A DNA stretch of 64,000 nt. Origin: Ochotona curzoniae (lineage: Eukaryota > Chordata > Mammalia > Lagomorpha > Ochotonidae). The notes under the pieces were generated by a model. It made no database searches. It saw nothing but the letters and a program-made list of their open reading frames with translations, and was not told the origin of the DNA. Where the stretch lies: NCBI RefSeq assembly GCF_017591425.1, contig NW_024467120.1, positions 10,292,001 to 10,356,000 of the forward strand. The letters run 5' to 3'. The position numbers and the translations under genes are program-made. Positions 47,001 through 54,423 of the stretch are shown piece by piece. Each line of letters opens with the position of its first letter. Position 1 is the stretch's first letter.

Positions 47001-50000
47001 TTTGCATGGAGATTACATTACGTACACATTTTGAAAGGGAAATTGTCTTTGTGCTTTTCTGTCTGCGTTTTGTTTCACCGGATAGCGGTTTGGGATCTAC
47101 ACTAACTCATCAGTAGTTACAGCCTAGATTTACCTGTCAGTGGTAACACATGTTTGCTGGTCTCAGCCTGGGGCCTCGGAACGCAGCGATGCTTACTAGC
47201 TTGTAGGGGGATGGAACACGAACCTGAACTTGTCAGAGTAGCACCTGGCGTCAGCTGACAGCCACTCAGAGTGGCCTCAATCACAACCATAGAAAAGCAA
47301 AGGCCAGGTTTTTCACTGGCGGTTGAATAGAACACGCTAATCCAGGAAGTTTGGGAGTGTTTTAATAAGGCCAACTGTTTGCATTGAAGTGAGAAGAGCA
47401 GTTCCGGGATTGACCACGCAGAGGAGATGGAGCTCCTGTTGGAGAACTACTACCGCTTGGCTGAGGACCTCTCCAACGCGGCTCGGGAGCTCAGGGCACT
47501 GATCGATGACTCGCAGAGCATCATCTTCATCAACTTGGACAGGTGTGGAAACAGTTCATAGGTGCTGTCTTTGTAACGCAATTAAAGGACTTGTTTTGTG
47601 GCAAATTGGATAAAACCACCACCTGTGATACTGAGTATCCCATGTGGGTATTGGTTCATGTCCTGGCTGCTCACTTCTGATCCAGCTCCCTGCTGATGAC
47701 CTGGAAAAAGCAGTGGACAATGGCCATATTATTTGAGCGCTTGCAAGTCATGTGGGAGACCCAGGTGAAGCTCCTGGTTCCAGCTTCAGCCTGAATCGGC
47801 CCTGGCCATTGCAGTGGAGGGAGAGGGGGAAAGTGAACCAGTGGATAGGAAAACTCTAACTCTGACCTTTTTTTTTTTTTTTTTTTTTTTTTAAAGATTT
47901 ACTTATTTTCATTGGAAAGGCAGACTTACAGAGAGAAGTAGACAGAAATATCTTCCATCCATTAGTTCACTCCCCTTATAGGTAGTTGCAGTGGTGAGTG
48001 CTGAGCTGATCCAAAGCTGGGAGCCAGGAGCCTCTTTCAAAGTCTCCCACATGAGTTCAGGGTCCCAGGGAGCTGAGCCATCCTCCTCTGCTTTCCCAGG
48101 CACAAGCAGGGAGTTGGGTGGGAAGTGGAGCAGCTGGGACACAAGCCAGCATCCATGTGGAATGTCAGCACTTGGAGGATTCGGCAGTTGAGCCATTGTG
48201 TCAGCCCCTGACTTGCAAATCTTTTAAAAAATTATTCTAAGTAAAGTTTGCAAAGAAGTAACATTTGGAAGGAATTGTACCAGCAGCATCTGTAACTACT
48301 GTAAAGAAATTTTTTTTCAAAGGTGTAGATTTAGCCCATGTGGTTTTTATTTAGTGATTCTGCTCTACGTAGTGGCCCTTCTCACCTGAGAATTCTCTTT
48401 CCCAGCCACCGTAATGTGATGATGAGGTTGAACCTGCAGCTGACCATGGGAACCTTCTCTCTCTCTCTCTTTGGACTCATGGGAGTTGCTTTTGGAATGA
48501 ATTTGGAATCTTCCCTTGAAGAGGTAAGAAGATACCATTTCAGTAACTTAGGGATTCTTTTTTATTGTGTTGAAGGTCAGTTGTTAATATTTCAAGACTA
48601 ACCTGTGAAATACATATTGTGTGACAGGACAGTATTGTCAGTCTCTACTATAACATGTGTATGTCTGTGCCAGTCTGCTTGATGTCTTACTTGCAATGAA
48701 TGGCCCACAGGGTAAGTTTAATAACCCAGTGTTAAACTCTGAGGCAGTGTCCATGAAGAGTGCTTATGTTTTAACTATTTTTTTAAAATTAATTAATTGG
48801 TTTTATTTATTTCAGTGACAGGGAGAGAGAGGGGACATGTCACATCCACTAGGTCACATACCCAGCATATCCACAGTAAGGCAAAGCTGGGCTCAAGGCA
48901 TGAGCTCAATGGCAAGGCGCCAGCTGCCCCCATTGTATACATTAGCCACAGGCTGGACTCGAGCTGAGCCGCAACTCTAAGCACTTGGATGCAGGATGCA
49001 AGTGTATCAAGTCACTTATCTTTTAAAATATATTTTTATTTATTTCAAAGGCAGAACCAGATGGAGAGACTGAGATCTTGCATCTGCTGGTTCACGCCCC
49101 AGATGGCTGCAAGGGCCTGGGTTGAGCCAGAAGGAAGCCAGAAGGAGCCAGGAGCTTCCTCTGGGTCTCCCCATAGGTACAGGGACCCAGGCACTTGTGC
49201 CATCTTGCGTTGCTTTACCAGGCCACCAAAAGGTAGCTGGATCGGAACTGGAGTAGCTGGGACCTGAACCAGTGCCCACATGGATGCCAGTGTCACAGGA
49301 CAGCAGCTTTTCCCACAACACTAGCCCCACCAGGCTGCACCTCAATCACTATGTGGAATATCCACTCCGATTTTTTAATTGCCGCAGTGTGCACACTTTA
49401 TTTAGCTCAGTCATCATAACTGTAAAAGTAAACATTCATCCATAATTTATAGATAGAAAAATGTGAGGCTCAGAAAATGTAGCAAACTTGTTTAGTGTGA
49501 AGCTAGAAAATAAGAGTTAGGATTTGAACCAGGACTTCCCTTGCGGGTTGGCTCACCGCATTCCACACAGATCTCCCTTATACCTGAGCGCTTCCCAGCT
49601 GTGACTCTGAATGTGCATTTAGCCCACTGGGGTGCGGAGTGTAGGGTTCCAGTCATCTCACAGGCCAGTTCTCTGTTGCCCCCAGGCTGATAATTCCCTC
49701 AAGGTGCAGAGCCTCCTGAGTCGGAGGGCTTGCCCTGTCCCTGCTGCATCTCCCGTGTGCAGCTCCTCCAGCGTTCCTTTCCACACTGGCTGCTTCCACC
49801 TTTCCGCCCTCAGGTTGTCTTTTTATTTTAAACCTGGGTAGTACCATCTGTCTCAGCCATTGGCTTTATGTGCCCTTTCACTGGCTGTTACCCCAAGCCC
49901 CACGGTTGTATATGCCTCAGATAAGAAAGCAGTGGCCCCAGGAGGGCAGGGTGTGCCCAGACCTCTGCTCCCAGAAGCCCACGGGATTTGGGGCTTGGTT

Positions 50001-51440
50001 GGCCTCTGATGTGGCTTGCTTCTGAATTGCAGCACGTTTTTGGCATTCCCTGACTTTGGTTCTCTGTGAATCCAGTCTATAGTGATTAACACTTAACAGG
50101 CACAGATTACTGTGAAACAGAAGAACCTGGGGCCTTCAGCCAATTAGAAATGTATTCTAACACCAGCTACCTCTTAATCACACCTTCTGACTCCCCATGT
50201 GCAACATGTAACCATGTTAATTTTGAAGAATTTCCATCGGTGAGAACTGGTCAGTTATATAACAGGTATCATGGGGGCAAGTGAGTTCCCAAGCCCTGGA
50301 GGTAACCAAACCACCTGGATAACCAGCTGCTGCCCTCGCTGTGCAAGATGAATTTAAGATTTGTGATTCTTTCTGTTAAAGCATATTTACTGTATGTCTG
50401 AATACTTTCTAGATTCATGTCCTTAATGTCTTTTTACCACCATCCATGGATATAAACTTCTATATCATTTCCATTGATTGTTTAAACCATTCTCAGGTGT
50501 TCAATGCCCCAGGCACTGAAACCTAGTTTGGGAACTATACTGAGCAGAAAAGTATGTGAAAACATTAAAAAGAGTATGCCCTTCTCACAGCATGCTTCCT
50601 GCTGATGTATTCTGGTTCTTTCCTTAGCCTAAGTTTTTAACAGAAAAAGGGGCTGCACAGTACCAGATAAACTGCTTGTAAACTCAGGGGCAGGAATAGT
50701 ACGGGGAATTTTCCCCAGCACCTAGCAGTTGGTGACTGGCGTGAACTGTTTTCTCCTAGGACCATAGAGTGTTCTGGCTGGTTACTGGAATCATGTTTAT
50801 GGGAAGCGGCCTCATCTGGAGACGTTTGCTCTCCTTCCTCGGACGACAGCTGGAAGCTCCCCTGCCTCCTGTGGTATGAAGGGTGTGGCCCACAGGAGTG
50901 TTGCAGAAGTCTGACGCTCTGGCTCCGGTCTCACAGGCTTTGCGACCCTGTGCAAATTTCTTGACAAGATGTGGGAGGTTTAGGAATTTGGGCAATACTC
51001 ACTTCATAGCATTGCGTTATGTGAAATAACTAATGTGTGAGGCACGCTGTAAGCATAGTGCCTAGCACAGTACAGATACTTTAAAACGTTCATGGCTATA
51101 ATTTTTAAAATGCATATGCTTTTCATAATTGGATTTTTTCCTGAACCATGTGAAGCATGTTTACGTTAATGTGTGGTATAGAACACTGTGGCAGGCTATT
51201 AGATGTTATTTCTTAGGCAAAACCTTTGTTGCAACCAAGATGAAATGTTTCTTTGTACTTGAAGTTGACACTACCATGATAAAAAAAACTTTCAGGCACA
51301 AATCTGAGTTGCTTCCCTGCTTCATTTAGATGGCCTCTTTACCCAAGAAGACCCCTCAGGCCGACAGGAGGATAGAAGTGCGAAGCAGCCCACGGCCAGA
51401 TGGACTTACAGCAAACCGGAGCCTCCTCCCAAACCGCTAG
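22845..51440 (+). CDS. MRS2: MRS2 magnesium transporter, mitochondrial (11-exon gene, complete CDS)
   Basis: MRS2 is a CorA-family Mg2+ channel of the mitochondrial inner membrane that carries Mg2+ into the matrix as a homopentamer. Coding exons join(22845..23004, 23356..23429, 25853..25889, 26936..27048, 29102..29275, 31694..31824, 37529..37645, 47390..47542, 48406..48523, 50760..50873, 51330..51440) give 1302 nt, 433 residues plus TAG, with frame kept at every junction and GT/AG at every intron. Residues 1-33 are Arg-rich and lack acidic residues, as in a matrix presequence. A long helical matrix domain follows. TM1 is about 330-350 and ends in the signature Gly-Met-Asn at 350-352. The acidic loop LESSLEED comes next, then TM2 at about 363-380 and a basic C-tail. 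The human protein is about 443 residues, and the shortfall lies in the presequence. The start was chosen because gccATGG is a strong Kozak context and aligns with the family start. Convergent with GPLD1. Identity is very secure; the exact transcript ends are not. Confidence 0.97.
23356..23429 (+). CDS. MRS2: MRS2 coding exon 2
   Basis: This 74-nt exon is bounded by ttcttcag| and |gtgagtgc. It completes the split glycine codon and encodes [20 protein letters not shown] and VFTV, the start of the mature matrix domain. It ends on a codon boundary. Intron 1 is only 351 bp and still lies partly in the CpG island. Confidence 0.96.
23430..25019. other. MRS2 intron 2, SINE-free part
   Basis: First 1.6 kb of intron 2. 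Apart from a short (TG/TA)n tract there are no insertions, unlike the later introns. This may reflect proximity to the promoter. Confidence 0.6.
24738..24786 (+). repeat. (TG/TA)n microsatellite in MRS2 intron 2
   Basis: Mixed tgtgtgtg and tatatatg steps over about 49 bases, degenerate. Confidence 0.8.
25020..25322 (-). mobile_element. CSINE, reverse, MRS2 intron 2
   Basis: T-run, 'attggaaagtcagatatacagagaag' and the end 'actaagctatcacaccagaccc'. The phrase 'ctcctcagggtcccaacgctttggg' shows loss of the 'tctcccacgtgggtgcag' part. Confidence 0.9.
25853..25889 (+). CDS. MRS2: MRS2 coding exon 3
   Basis: A small 37-nt exon between tctattacag and gtgagtat. It encodes [12 protein letters not shown] and the first base of the next Glu codon. 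It is too short to find by open-frame length alone and was placed by frame and family sequence. Confidence 0.95.
26936..27048 (+). CDS. MRS2: MRS2 coding exon 4
   Basis: This 113-nt exon follows cttttatag and ends at gag|gtatgg. It encodes [20 protein letters not shown] and then [18 protein letters not shown]. This is the conserved matrix segment in which the family takes up its alpha/beta fold. Confidence 0.96.
27330..27697 (-). mobile_element. old SINE with a local duplication, reverse, MRS2 intron 4
   Basis: Contains two copies of acagagaatggaaacacag about 30 bp apart (27388 and 27417). Otherwise it is a typical reverse SINE ending 'gctgtgccaccgtgctggttcc'. Confidence 0.75.
27876..28137 (+). 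mobile_element. old SINE, sense, MRS2 intron 4
   Basis: From gtgataggttggtacagcag to 'ctttcagatatgtaaatgaataaatcttg'. It is diverged. Confidence 0.7.
28158..28690 (-). mobile_element. old SINE split by a younger SINE, MRS2 intron 4
   Basis: The T-rich end 'ccttttaaaagatttacttacttgaaaggctgagcc' is separated from 'gtcatccatctgcttttttattgcccagg' by the insert at 28209-28563. Confidence 0.65.
28209..28563 (+). mobile_element. young CSINE nested in an old one
   Basis: Starts ggccctggcatggtggccta. The flanks cacaaag at 28202-28208 and 28564-28570 match. The tail carries a T-run followed by an A-run. Confidence 0.85.
29102..29275 (+). CDS. MRS2: MRS2 coding exon 5
   Basis: A 174-nt, 58-codon exon starting [20 protein letters not shown] and ending [13 protein letters not shown]. 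Its donor, tgg|gtaagcc, is unusual: the last exon base and the first 11 intron bases are one copy of a 12-bp target-site duplication made by an adjacent antisense SINE. The second copy of the donor is at 29621-29632. Reading on past the first donor meets a TAA after ten intron codons. Confidence 0.96.
29287..29620 (-). mobile_element. young CSINE at the MRS2 exon-5 splice donor
   Basis: Full-length reverse copy from the T-rich tail after 29286 to 'cattgcgccatcgtgccgggcccc'. The 12-bp duplication ggtaagcctctt at 29275-29286 and 29621-29632 is perfect and includes the exon-5 donor. The insert therefore begins only 11 bases into intron 5. Its low divergence from the copies at 2001 and 61744 suggests a fairly recent event. 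Confidence 0.95.
29660..29925 (-). mobile_element. old SINE, reverse, MRS2 intron 5
   Basis: Shows 'tttatttgtatttatttgagaagcagaaac', 'ctgtggctgggtcaagccg', 'caagtgtcccctgtggg' and 'caaccactgggctgagtac'. Strongly diverged. Confidence 0.6.
30505..30785 (+). mobile_element. old SINE, sense, MRS2 intron 5
   Basis: Shows 'acaatgggctaagctgtggcttgtgattctggcatc', 'ttctcggctcctggattcagcctggcatgg' and 'tgcttttcaaataaatgaaac'. Confidence 0.65.
31058..31360 (-). mobile_element. CSINE with 17-bp target-site duplication, MRS2 intron 5
   Basis: The flanks ctggtttcttttttaac (31041-31057) and ctggtttctgttttaac (31361-31377) differ at one base. The body runs from the T-run to gctatcgtgctaagcc. It lies about 330 bp before exon 6. 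Confidence 0.92.
31694..31824 (+). CDS. MRS2: MRS2 coding exon 6
   Basis: A 131-nt exon after gttatctag, encoding [20 protein letters not shown] and then [23 protein letters not shown]. It ends aaaag|gtgggt with two bases of the next Ser codon. It is part of the long helical stalk region of the matrix domain. Confidence 0.96.
31878..32605 (-). mobile_element. older copy of the A/B retroposon family (copy D)
   Basis: A T-run at 31878-31886 followed by atgtttacataa, then blocks that match the B 3' region at lower identity: 'gagcatgctctgagggtactgctcaagtgg', the 'ccattggttgacatagtcca' region and 'tcttgtgtgtgccagcc'. The copy stops at about 32605, where the A-tail of B begins, so B appears to have inserted into it. 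A 175-codon open frame on the minus strand here is a chance frame inside the element. Confidence 0.6.
32621..36712 (-). mobile_element. retroposon 'B': 4-kb inverted relative of element A, in MRS2 intron 6
   Basis: On the minus strand, B begins as a run of degenerate units (36712 down to about 33200) and ends in the same unique 3' region as A, with its A-tail at 32621-32630. It aligns almost base for base with A from 34170 down to 32640, apart from one block of about 470 bp present only in A (16904-17377). The extra 2.5 kb (34200-36712) is a further stretch of the same kind of units, more diverged. No ORF2-like reading frame is seen upstream of the 3' region. It lies inside MRS2 intron 6 in antisense and inside an older relative (31878-32605). 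Confidence 0.6.
36713..36990 (+). mobile_element. CSINE, sense, MRS2 intron 6, beside element B
   Basis: Begins within the head at 'cctatatgggatcccatataggctcc' and ends 'ccaataaaaataagttttttaaaaatt'. Its 5' truncation point coincides with the far end of element B. Confidence 0.85.
37028..37280 (-). mobile_element. old SINE, reverse, MRS2 intron 6
   Basis: From 'cttatttatttgagaggcagtg' to gtgcaaccatcacaggctgc. It ends about 250 bp before exon 7. Confidence 0.75.
37529..37645 (+). CDS. MRS2: MRS2 coding exon 7
   Basis: A 117-nt exon between tcttacag and gtaagtaa. It encodes [20 protein letters not shown] and then [19 protein letters not shown] plus two bases of Phe. The acidic cluster is typical of the divalent-sensing matrix part of MRS2/CorA proteins; that role is from family knowledge. 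Confidence 0.96.
38143..38469 (-). mobile_element. young CSINE with 10-bp target-site duplication, MRS2 intron 7
   Basis: The flanks attataactt at 38133-38142 and 38470-38479 are identical. The body is full length and little diverged (aaaggcggatatacagagag). Confidence 0.93.
39740..40115 (+). mobile_element. solo LTR of an endogenous retrovirus, with 5-bp target-site duplication
   Basis: A 376-bp segment starting TGTGGGGAG and ending GCGGCA, flanked by GCATC at 39735-39739 and 40116-40120. It carries a YY1-like aagatggcgg (39792-39801), a TATA-like tacataag (39957) and AATAAA (39980-39985), in the order U3-R-U5. No primer-binding site or retroviral genes adjoin it, so it is the product of LTR-LTR recombination. 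The outline is like a class II (ERVK-type) LTR, but the family is not identified. It interrupts the antisense L1 of MRS2 intron 7 and is in the sense orientation of MRS2. Confidence 0.8.
41984..42294 (+). mobile_element. SINE inserted in the antisense L1, MRS2 intron 7
   Basis: Begins gggctggcacagtggcttag and ends 'aaataaaaataaatgaattg'. The flanks aatgtgtatcctga (left) and aatgtatattctgc (right) look like a diverged duplication, and the L1 text continues across the insert. Confidence 0.8.
43216..45523. other. MRS2 intron 7, mostly unassigned
   Basis: Contains a GC-richer stretch (43230-43600) and a T-rich stretch (44340-45230) whose style resembles reverse-oriented L1 5' sequence, but no landmark settles it. 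The SINE at 44060 is the only clear element. Confidence 0.45.
44060..44312 (-). mobile_element. old SINE, reverse, MRS2 intron 7
   Basis: Shows 'tacttcccaagtggccacaacagccagggctc', 'caagcacttaggccatcttgggctgcttttccc' and 'gtcacaacacagcactggcacc'. Confidence 0.7.
45524..45852 (+). repeat. 41-bp minisatellite, 8 copies (MRS2 intron 7)
   Basis: Eight head-to-tail copies of a 41-bp unit starting ctcagtccatgggtactgat and containing tgggcacggg; the last copy is 42 bp. Copies differ at a few positions each, so the array is not brand new. It is open in some frames by chance but is intronic. Confidence 0.92.
46102..46417 (-). mobile_element. CSINE, reverse, MRS2 intron 7
   Basis: From tttttttttaagatttattt to gtctgttgcgcctgatcc. 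It is moderately diverged. Confidence 0.88.
46614..46858 (+). mobile_element. old SINE, sense, MRS2 intron 7
   Basis: Shows ggggctggtgctgtgtcgca, 'gatccagctccctgctaatacaccc' and 'ctctgaaaccctgccattcaaata'. Confidence 0.7.
47390..47542 (+). CDS. MRS2: MRS2 coding exon 8
   Basis: A 153-nt exon encoding [20 protein letters not shown], then [20 protein letters not shown] and [12 protein letters not shown], the long helix leading into TM1. The acceptor is poor: the last bases are gcattgaag with only a short pyrimidine run. Frame (phase 2 in, phase 2 out) and the family sequence fix it. Donor cag|gtgtgg-like (gacag|gtgtgg). Confidence 0.94.
47592..48235 (+). mobile_element. old SINE, sense, split in its tail, MRS2 intron 8
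   Basis: The body runs 47592-47868 ('gagtatcccatgtgggtattggttcatg', 'agcagtggacaatggcc'). Its tail 'cttgcaaatcttttaaa' reappears at 48212-48230 after the reverse SINE inserted at 47869. Confidence 0.65.
47869..48209 (-). mobile_element. SINE with a 23-base T-run, reverse, MRS2 intron 8
   Basis: A long uninterrupted T-run (47869-47892), then 'aaagatttacttattttcattgg', ending 'ttgagccattgtgtcagcccc'. The short repeat ctgac is on both sides. Confidence 0.8.
48406..48523 (+). CDS. MRS2: MRS2 coding exon 9 (TM1 and GMN motif)
   Basis: A 118-nt exon after ctttcccag. It encodes the end of the stalk helix, TM1 (about residues 330-350) and the invariant Gly-Met-Asn at 350-352, followed by LESSLEE. 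GMN forms the selectivity filter at the pore mouth in all CorA/Mrs2 channels. Donor gaggtaag is strong. Confidence 0.97.
48782..49012 (-). mobile_element. old SINE fragment, reverse, MRS2 intron 9
   Basis: Shows ttggttttatttatttcagt, 'gtcacatccactaggtcacatacccagcat' and 'gcacttggatgcagg'. Heavily diverged. Confidence 0.5.
49018..49328 (-). mobile_element. old SINE, reverse, MRS2 intron 9
   Basis: Shows 'tttttatttatttcaaaggcagaacc', 'tgggtctccccataggtacagggacccaggcacttg' and 'acaacactagcccc'. It directly follows the previous fragment. Confidence 0.75.
49329..50759. other. MRS2 intron 9, unique part
   Basis: No repeat or extra exon recognised. Confidence 0.55.
50760..50873 (+). CDS. MRS2: MRS2 coding exon 10 (TM2)
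   Basis: A 114-nt, 38-codon exon after tctcctag. It encodes [20 protein letters not shown] (intermembrane loop and TM2, about 363-380) and [18 protein letters not shown], a basic segment facing the matrix. It ends gtg|gtatga. Confidence 0.96.
51330..51440 (+). CDS. MRS2: MRS2 coding exon 11 (C-terminus)
   Basis: The 111-nt coding part after cttcatttag encodes [20 protein letters not shown] and [16 protein letters not shown], then TAG at 51438-51440. This tail is basic and poorly conserved compared with the channel core. Confidence 0.95.
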   Translation: MASLPKKTPQADRRIEVRSSPRPDGLTANRSLLPNR

Positions 51441-53180
51441 GAACAGCCCTGTGGATCCTGAAGACCTTCCATGGCAGTCACAGAGCTTCCCAGACTGCTA
51501 GTTCATGGATTCAGACACTTGGAGATTATTAATCGTGCGTATTTATATCTAATGATGAAGGCAGTAAAATGGTCAACAACTGATGGCTGCTTTACTCGGA
51601 ATTCTGAAAATGCAAAGTGCTTGCCATGTGAAAAGGCAAACTTGTTATTGCAGACGTGGAACGACTAATACGAGGATAGACTTAGAGATTTTACTTGATA
51701 TATGCACATCAGGAAAAGTATGGTTTCTTGTGTAACAAGATCAGAGGCCATAGTTCTTGGTCAGGAAATCACAAGAATGTGATTCCATGCACGAACCCTC
51801 AGGTGACAAACACTAGCACGCTCCATGTTGTACTTGGGAAGGCTGTGCTTAAGAGTCAGTCCCAGACACAGCCTTATCCTGTTTGCCTCCTCTGACATCT
51901 ACGTGTAATGAATCCCAACCAATCAGATCTCACTCCACCCCCTTCTGCTGCGTTTAGAACCTTTGGAAGTAAAGTGAAAAGGAGACATTTTGGTTCTGTG
52001 CTTTGCCTTTTCCTTTCTTGGTGGCCGGGCATACAAGTCCAGCAAGTCTCTAAAGCTCAGAAACAGGCCTGCTAACATGAGAGAGCACAGAATTATTTTT
52101 ATAGCCAGAAGTTGTATTTAAAAGATGAGCTTAAAGTCTAACAGCTGCTACCTTTATCATCTTACCTAAGTGTGCTGGATAGTAAGTACAATAGGGAGTG
52201 AAATGTGCCTGCAAAGGTGACCAAACAACTTTTAAGCTATATTGCTAATAACAAATAGACCTCCTGTGCTGTTGTGAATGAGTTTAGGGCCCAAAACTAA
52301 TGGGGCCTTTGGTATTTGGAACAAAAACATTACTCCAGCGGATGCGAAGGAAAAAGAACGAAGTTAGAGGATTCTTCCCCACTCCCACGTGAGCTAGAAG
52401 GCACCTTTCGAAGGAAGCTAGAGACTGCTCCTCCCGGCCTCAGTGGCCCAGTCTGCAGCTTGTGGCATATTTGTTGGAAGCAAACCACTATGTTGTTCTT
52501 GCAACCCCAGAGGGCAAAATTTGACCAAGATCCAGCACAAACTAGCATGTGGATCACTTGTTAACAGTTTCCACATATGCAAAACAACAAGAGCTATGTC
52601 CCGTTAGTACAAAGGCAAACAGTGTACCTACCTCATAGTCCTATGAAGGAGAGCTCCTGGTGGCTTACCATTCTTGGTTTGGTCTCAATATCGGCTAGCT
52701 GGTGACTGCTGGATGATATTTACAGGAGTTCTTACAAATGACAGTGCTCCAAAACAGAGTTCATTGGTTAACTGCTTGAAAGGGCAGTAAAATATAAGCA
52801 GTGAGCTGTGTGTACTAGCAACCGGACATACATGCAGGTGTGAGAACCCCCGTGACAAGATGGTGATGTCTCTGGGAGGACTTGAAGAGTGAGGATGTTT
52901 GCTTTGGTCTTGGACATAAACTGTGATAGATACCACTTTGATACCAGAAAGCTATTTTGGTAAGTTATTCCAAGAGCTTTATTTTTGAAATTGTGTTAAT
53001 ATAGTCACATACTGAATATTGCCTTTATTTTAGTAATGCCCATGGTTTAATGGATGGTGCAAGAGACAGGAACTTCAGATCAATTCAGTCTCATCCTGTT
53101 ACGCAAAAGCAATGGAAATAAATGCAAATATGTAGATGTCTTCTAGTAGTTTGAAATAAAGACATTTGAGTTAAAGCTCT
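51441..53180 (+). other. MRS2: MRS2 3' UTR (predicted)
   Basis: About 1.7 kb from the stop codon to just past the first AATAAA hexamers on the + strand. No SINE is seen here, in contrast to the introns, as expected for a transcribed terminal exon. The end point is inferred from the poly(A) signals only. Confidence 0.6.
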
Positions 53181-54336
53181 TGTATAAGTTAATGAGAAAC
53201 TAAAACCCCACAGATAATTCTAATAGGTTGAAATGCCAGTGCTTGGTACCTGAAACCAGACTGCTGTTCCGCCACAGGGAGCCAGAGGTGATTCCTGGCA
53301 TGCACCTGTCTGCCGCTCCCCATCTGTACCCACCTGGTCGCACATCTTGGCAGCCACTGGAGCTTTTCCTTGGTGTCTAGTTTAACTTTCCATCCCTGCC
53401 CTGGATTCCACCTGTCTCTTCCCCCAGCCTCTGCCTCCAGAGAAATCGAGGAGGACCTCCGTTTTTTCCTGCTTTTAATATCATTCCACCACTGGATCCT
53501 CACACTATAAACTAGCACTTGCAGACAGGCAGTAAAGCCTTCCCATGTTTTGTGACCGTGAGCCTCATGGTCCATTCTGTTCCCTCCAGTCTGGCAGCCT
53601 GCAGGACAGGCAGAGTCGGTCCATCCCCACATCCTGGAAAATAGCCCGAGAAAAGTGAAGCTAGGCTCTGCTTCCCCATTCTCACTCTGCCAACTTGGAC
53701 CAACTTACAGTGACCAAGTGCACGAGGCCCCTTGTGAGCTGGTGGGGAGTCATGAGGCTCACTGCTGACTGCAGTAGCTGTCCTACGGAGGCACTGGAAG
53801 GCAAGGGAAGGTGATCAGGTTTCATTTGTGTATTTTTCCTTCACTATTTATAATGCGGAAAGTGGACTCTCATTGCACAAGGATGAGATCTCAGCAGTAC
53901 AGGTTGAAGTGACCTTAACCACCACCTTCCCTTGTGTGTGTTGTCATTGTTCTAAAGCCCAAGCTTTACATTACACCTTGATTATAATGGGCCACTGATT
54001 TTTACAAAGGATTTAGGAGGCAGCACATACAGAGGTTTCTCTAAAGAGCCAGAGAGGCCTTTGCACCATCAGAAGGGACATGGACTAAGCACAGTGGGCT
54101 GGAAAAGAGCAGGAAGGAAGACAAGGTATATTTCACATGCTCCTGGTGCCATCATACAGTTACAGCCCCATAGTGTCCAGGTGCTGGTGTGTGTCCACTC
54201 CCAGGAGCTGCCACCTCTTCGAACAGTCTACCATAGCTCCACTGGATGCCACACTGTCCACCACAACTCCCACCATGGAGATGCCTCACGGGGTGGAGAT
54301 CACAAGCTGGGCATGGGCAGAAACGGTGCAAAGTCT
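52978..54336 (-). other. GPLD1: GPLD1 3' UTR (predicted extent)
   Basis: On the minus strand the first AATAAA hexamers after the GPLD1 stop are at 53024-53029 and 52978-52983. If used, the GPLD1 3' UTR is about 1.3 kb and its end overlaps the predicted 3' UTR of MRS2 on the other strand. No other gene is seen in this stretch. Extent inferred from hexamers only. Confidence 0.45.
53117..53160 (+). promoter_or_regulatory. MRS2: tandem poly(A) signals of MRS2
   Basis: Two canonical AATAAA hexamers, 53117-53122 and 53155-53160, are the first on the + strand after the MRS2 stop. Cleavage would be expected about 10-30 bases beyond one of them. Confidence 0.6.
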
Positions 54337-54423
54337 TCAGTCTGGGCCCAAGTTGTAGACATGAAGTGCTCCAGACAGCCGGGCTCCCAAAGAACTCCTG
54401 CCAGCAGCAATGACAACTTGATT
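54337..54423 (-). CDS. GPLD1: GPLD1 last coding exon
   Basis: After the acceptor cccttacag the exon reads NQVVIAAGRSSLGARLSGAL and HVYNLGPD, then TGA (stop at 54337-54339). The GARLSGALHVY motif is the conserved end of mammalian GPLD1. The 3' UTR continues to the left. Confidence 0.95.
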   Translation of the reverse strand, partial: NQVVIAAGRSSLGARLSGALHVYNLGPD

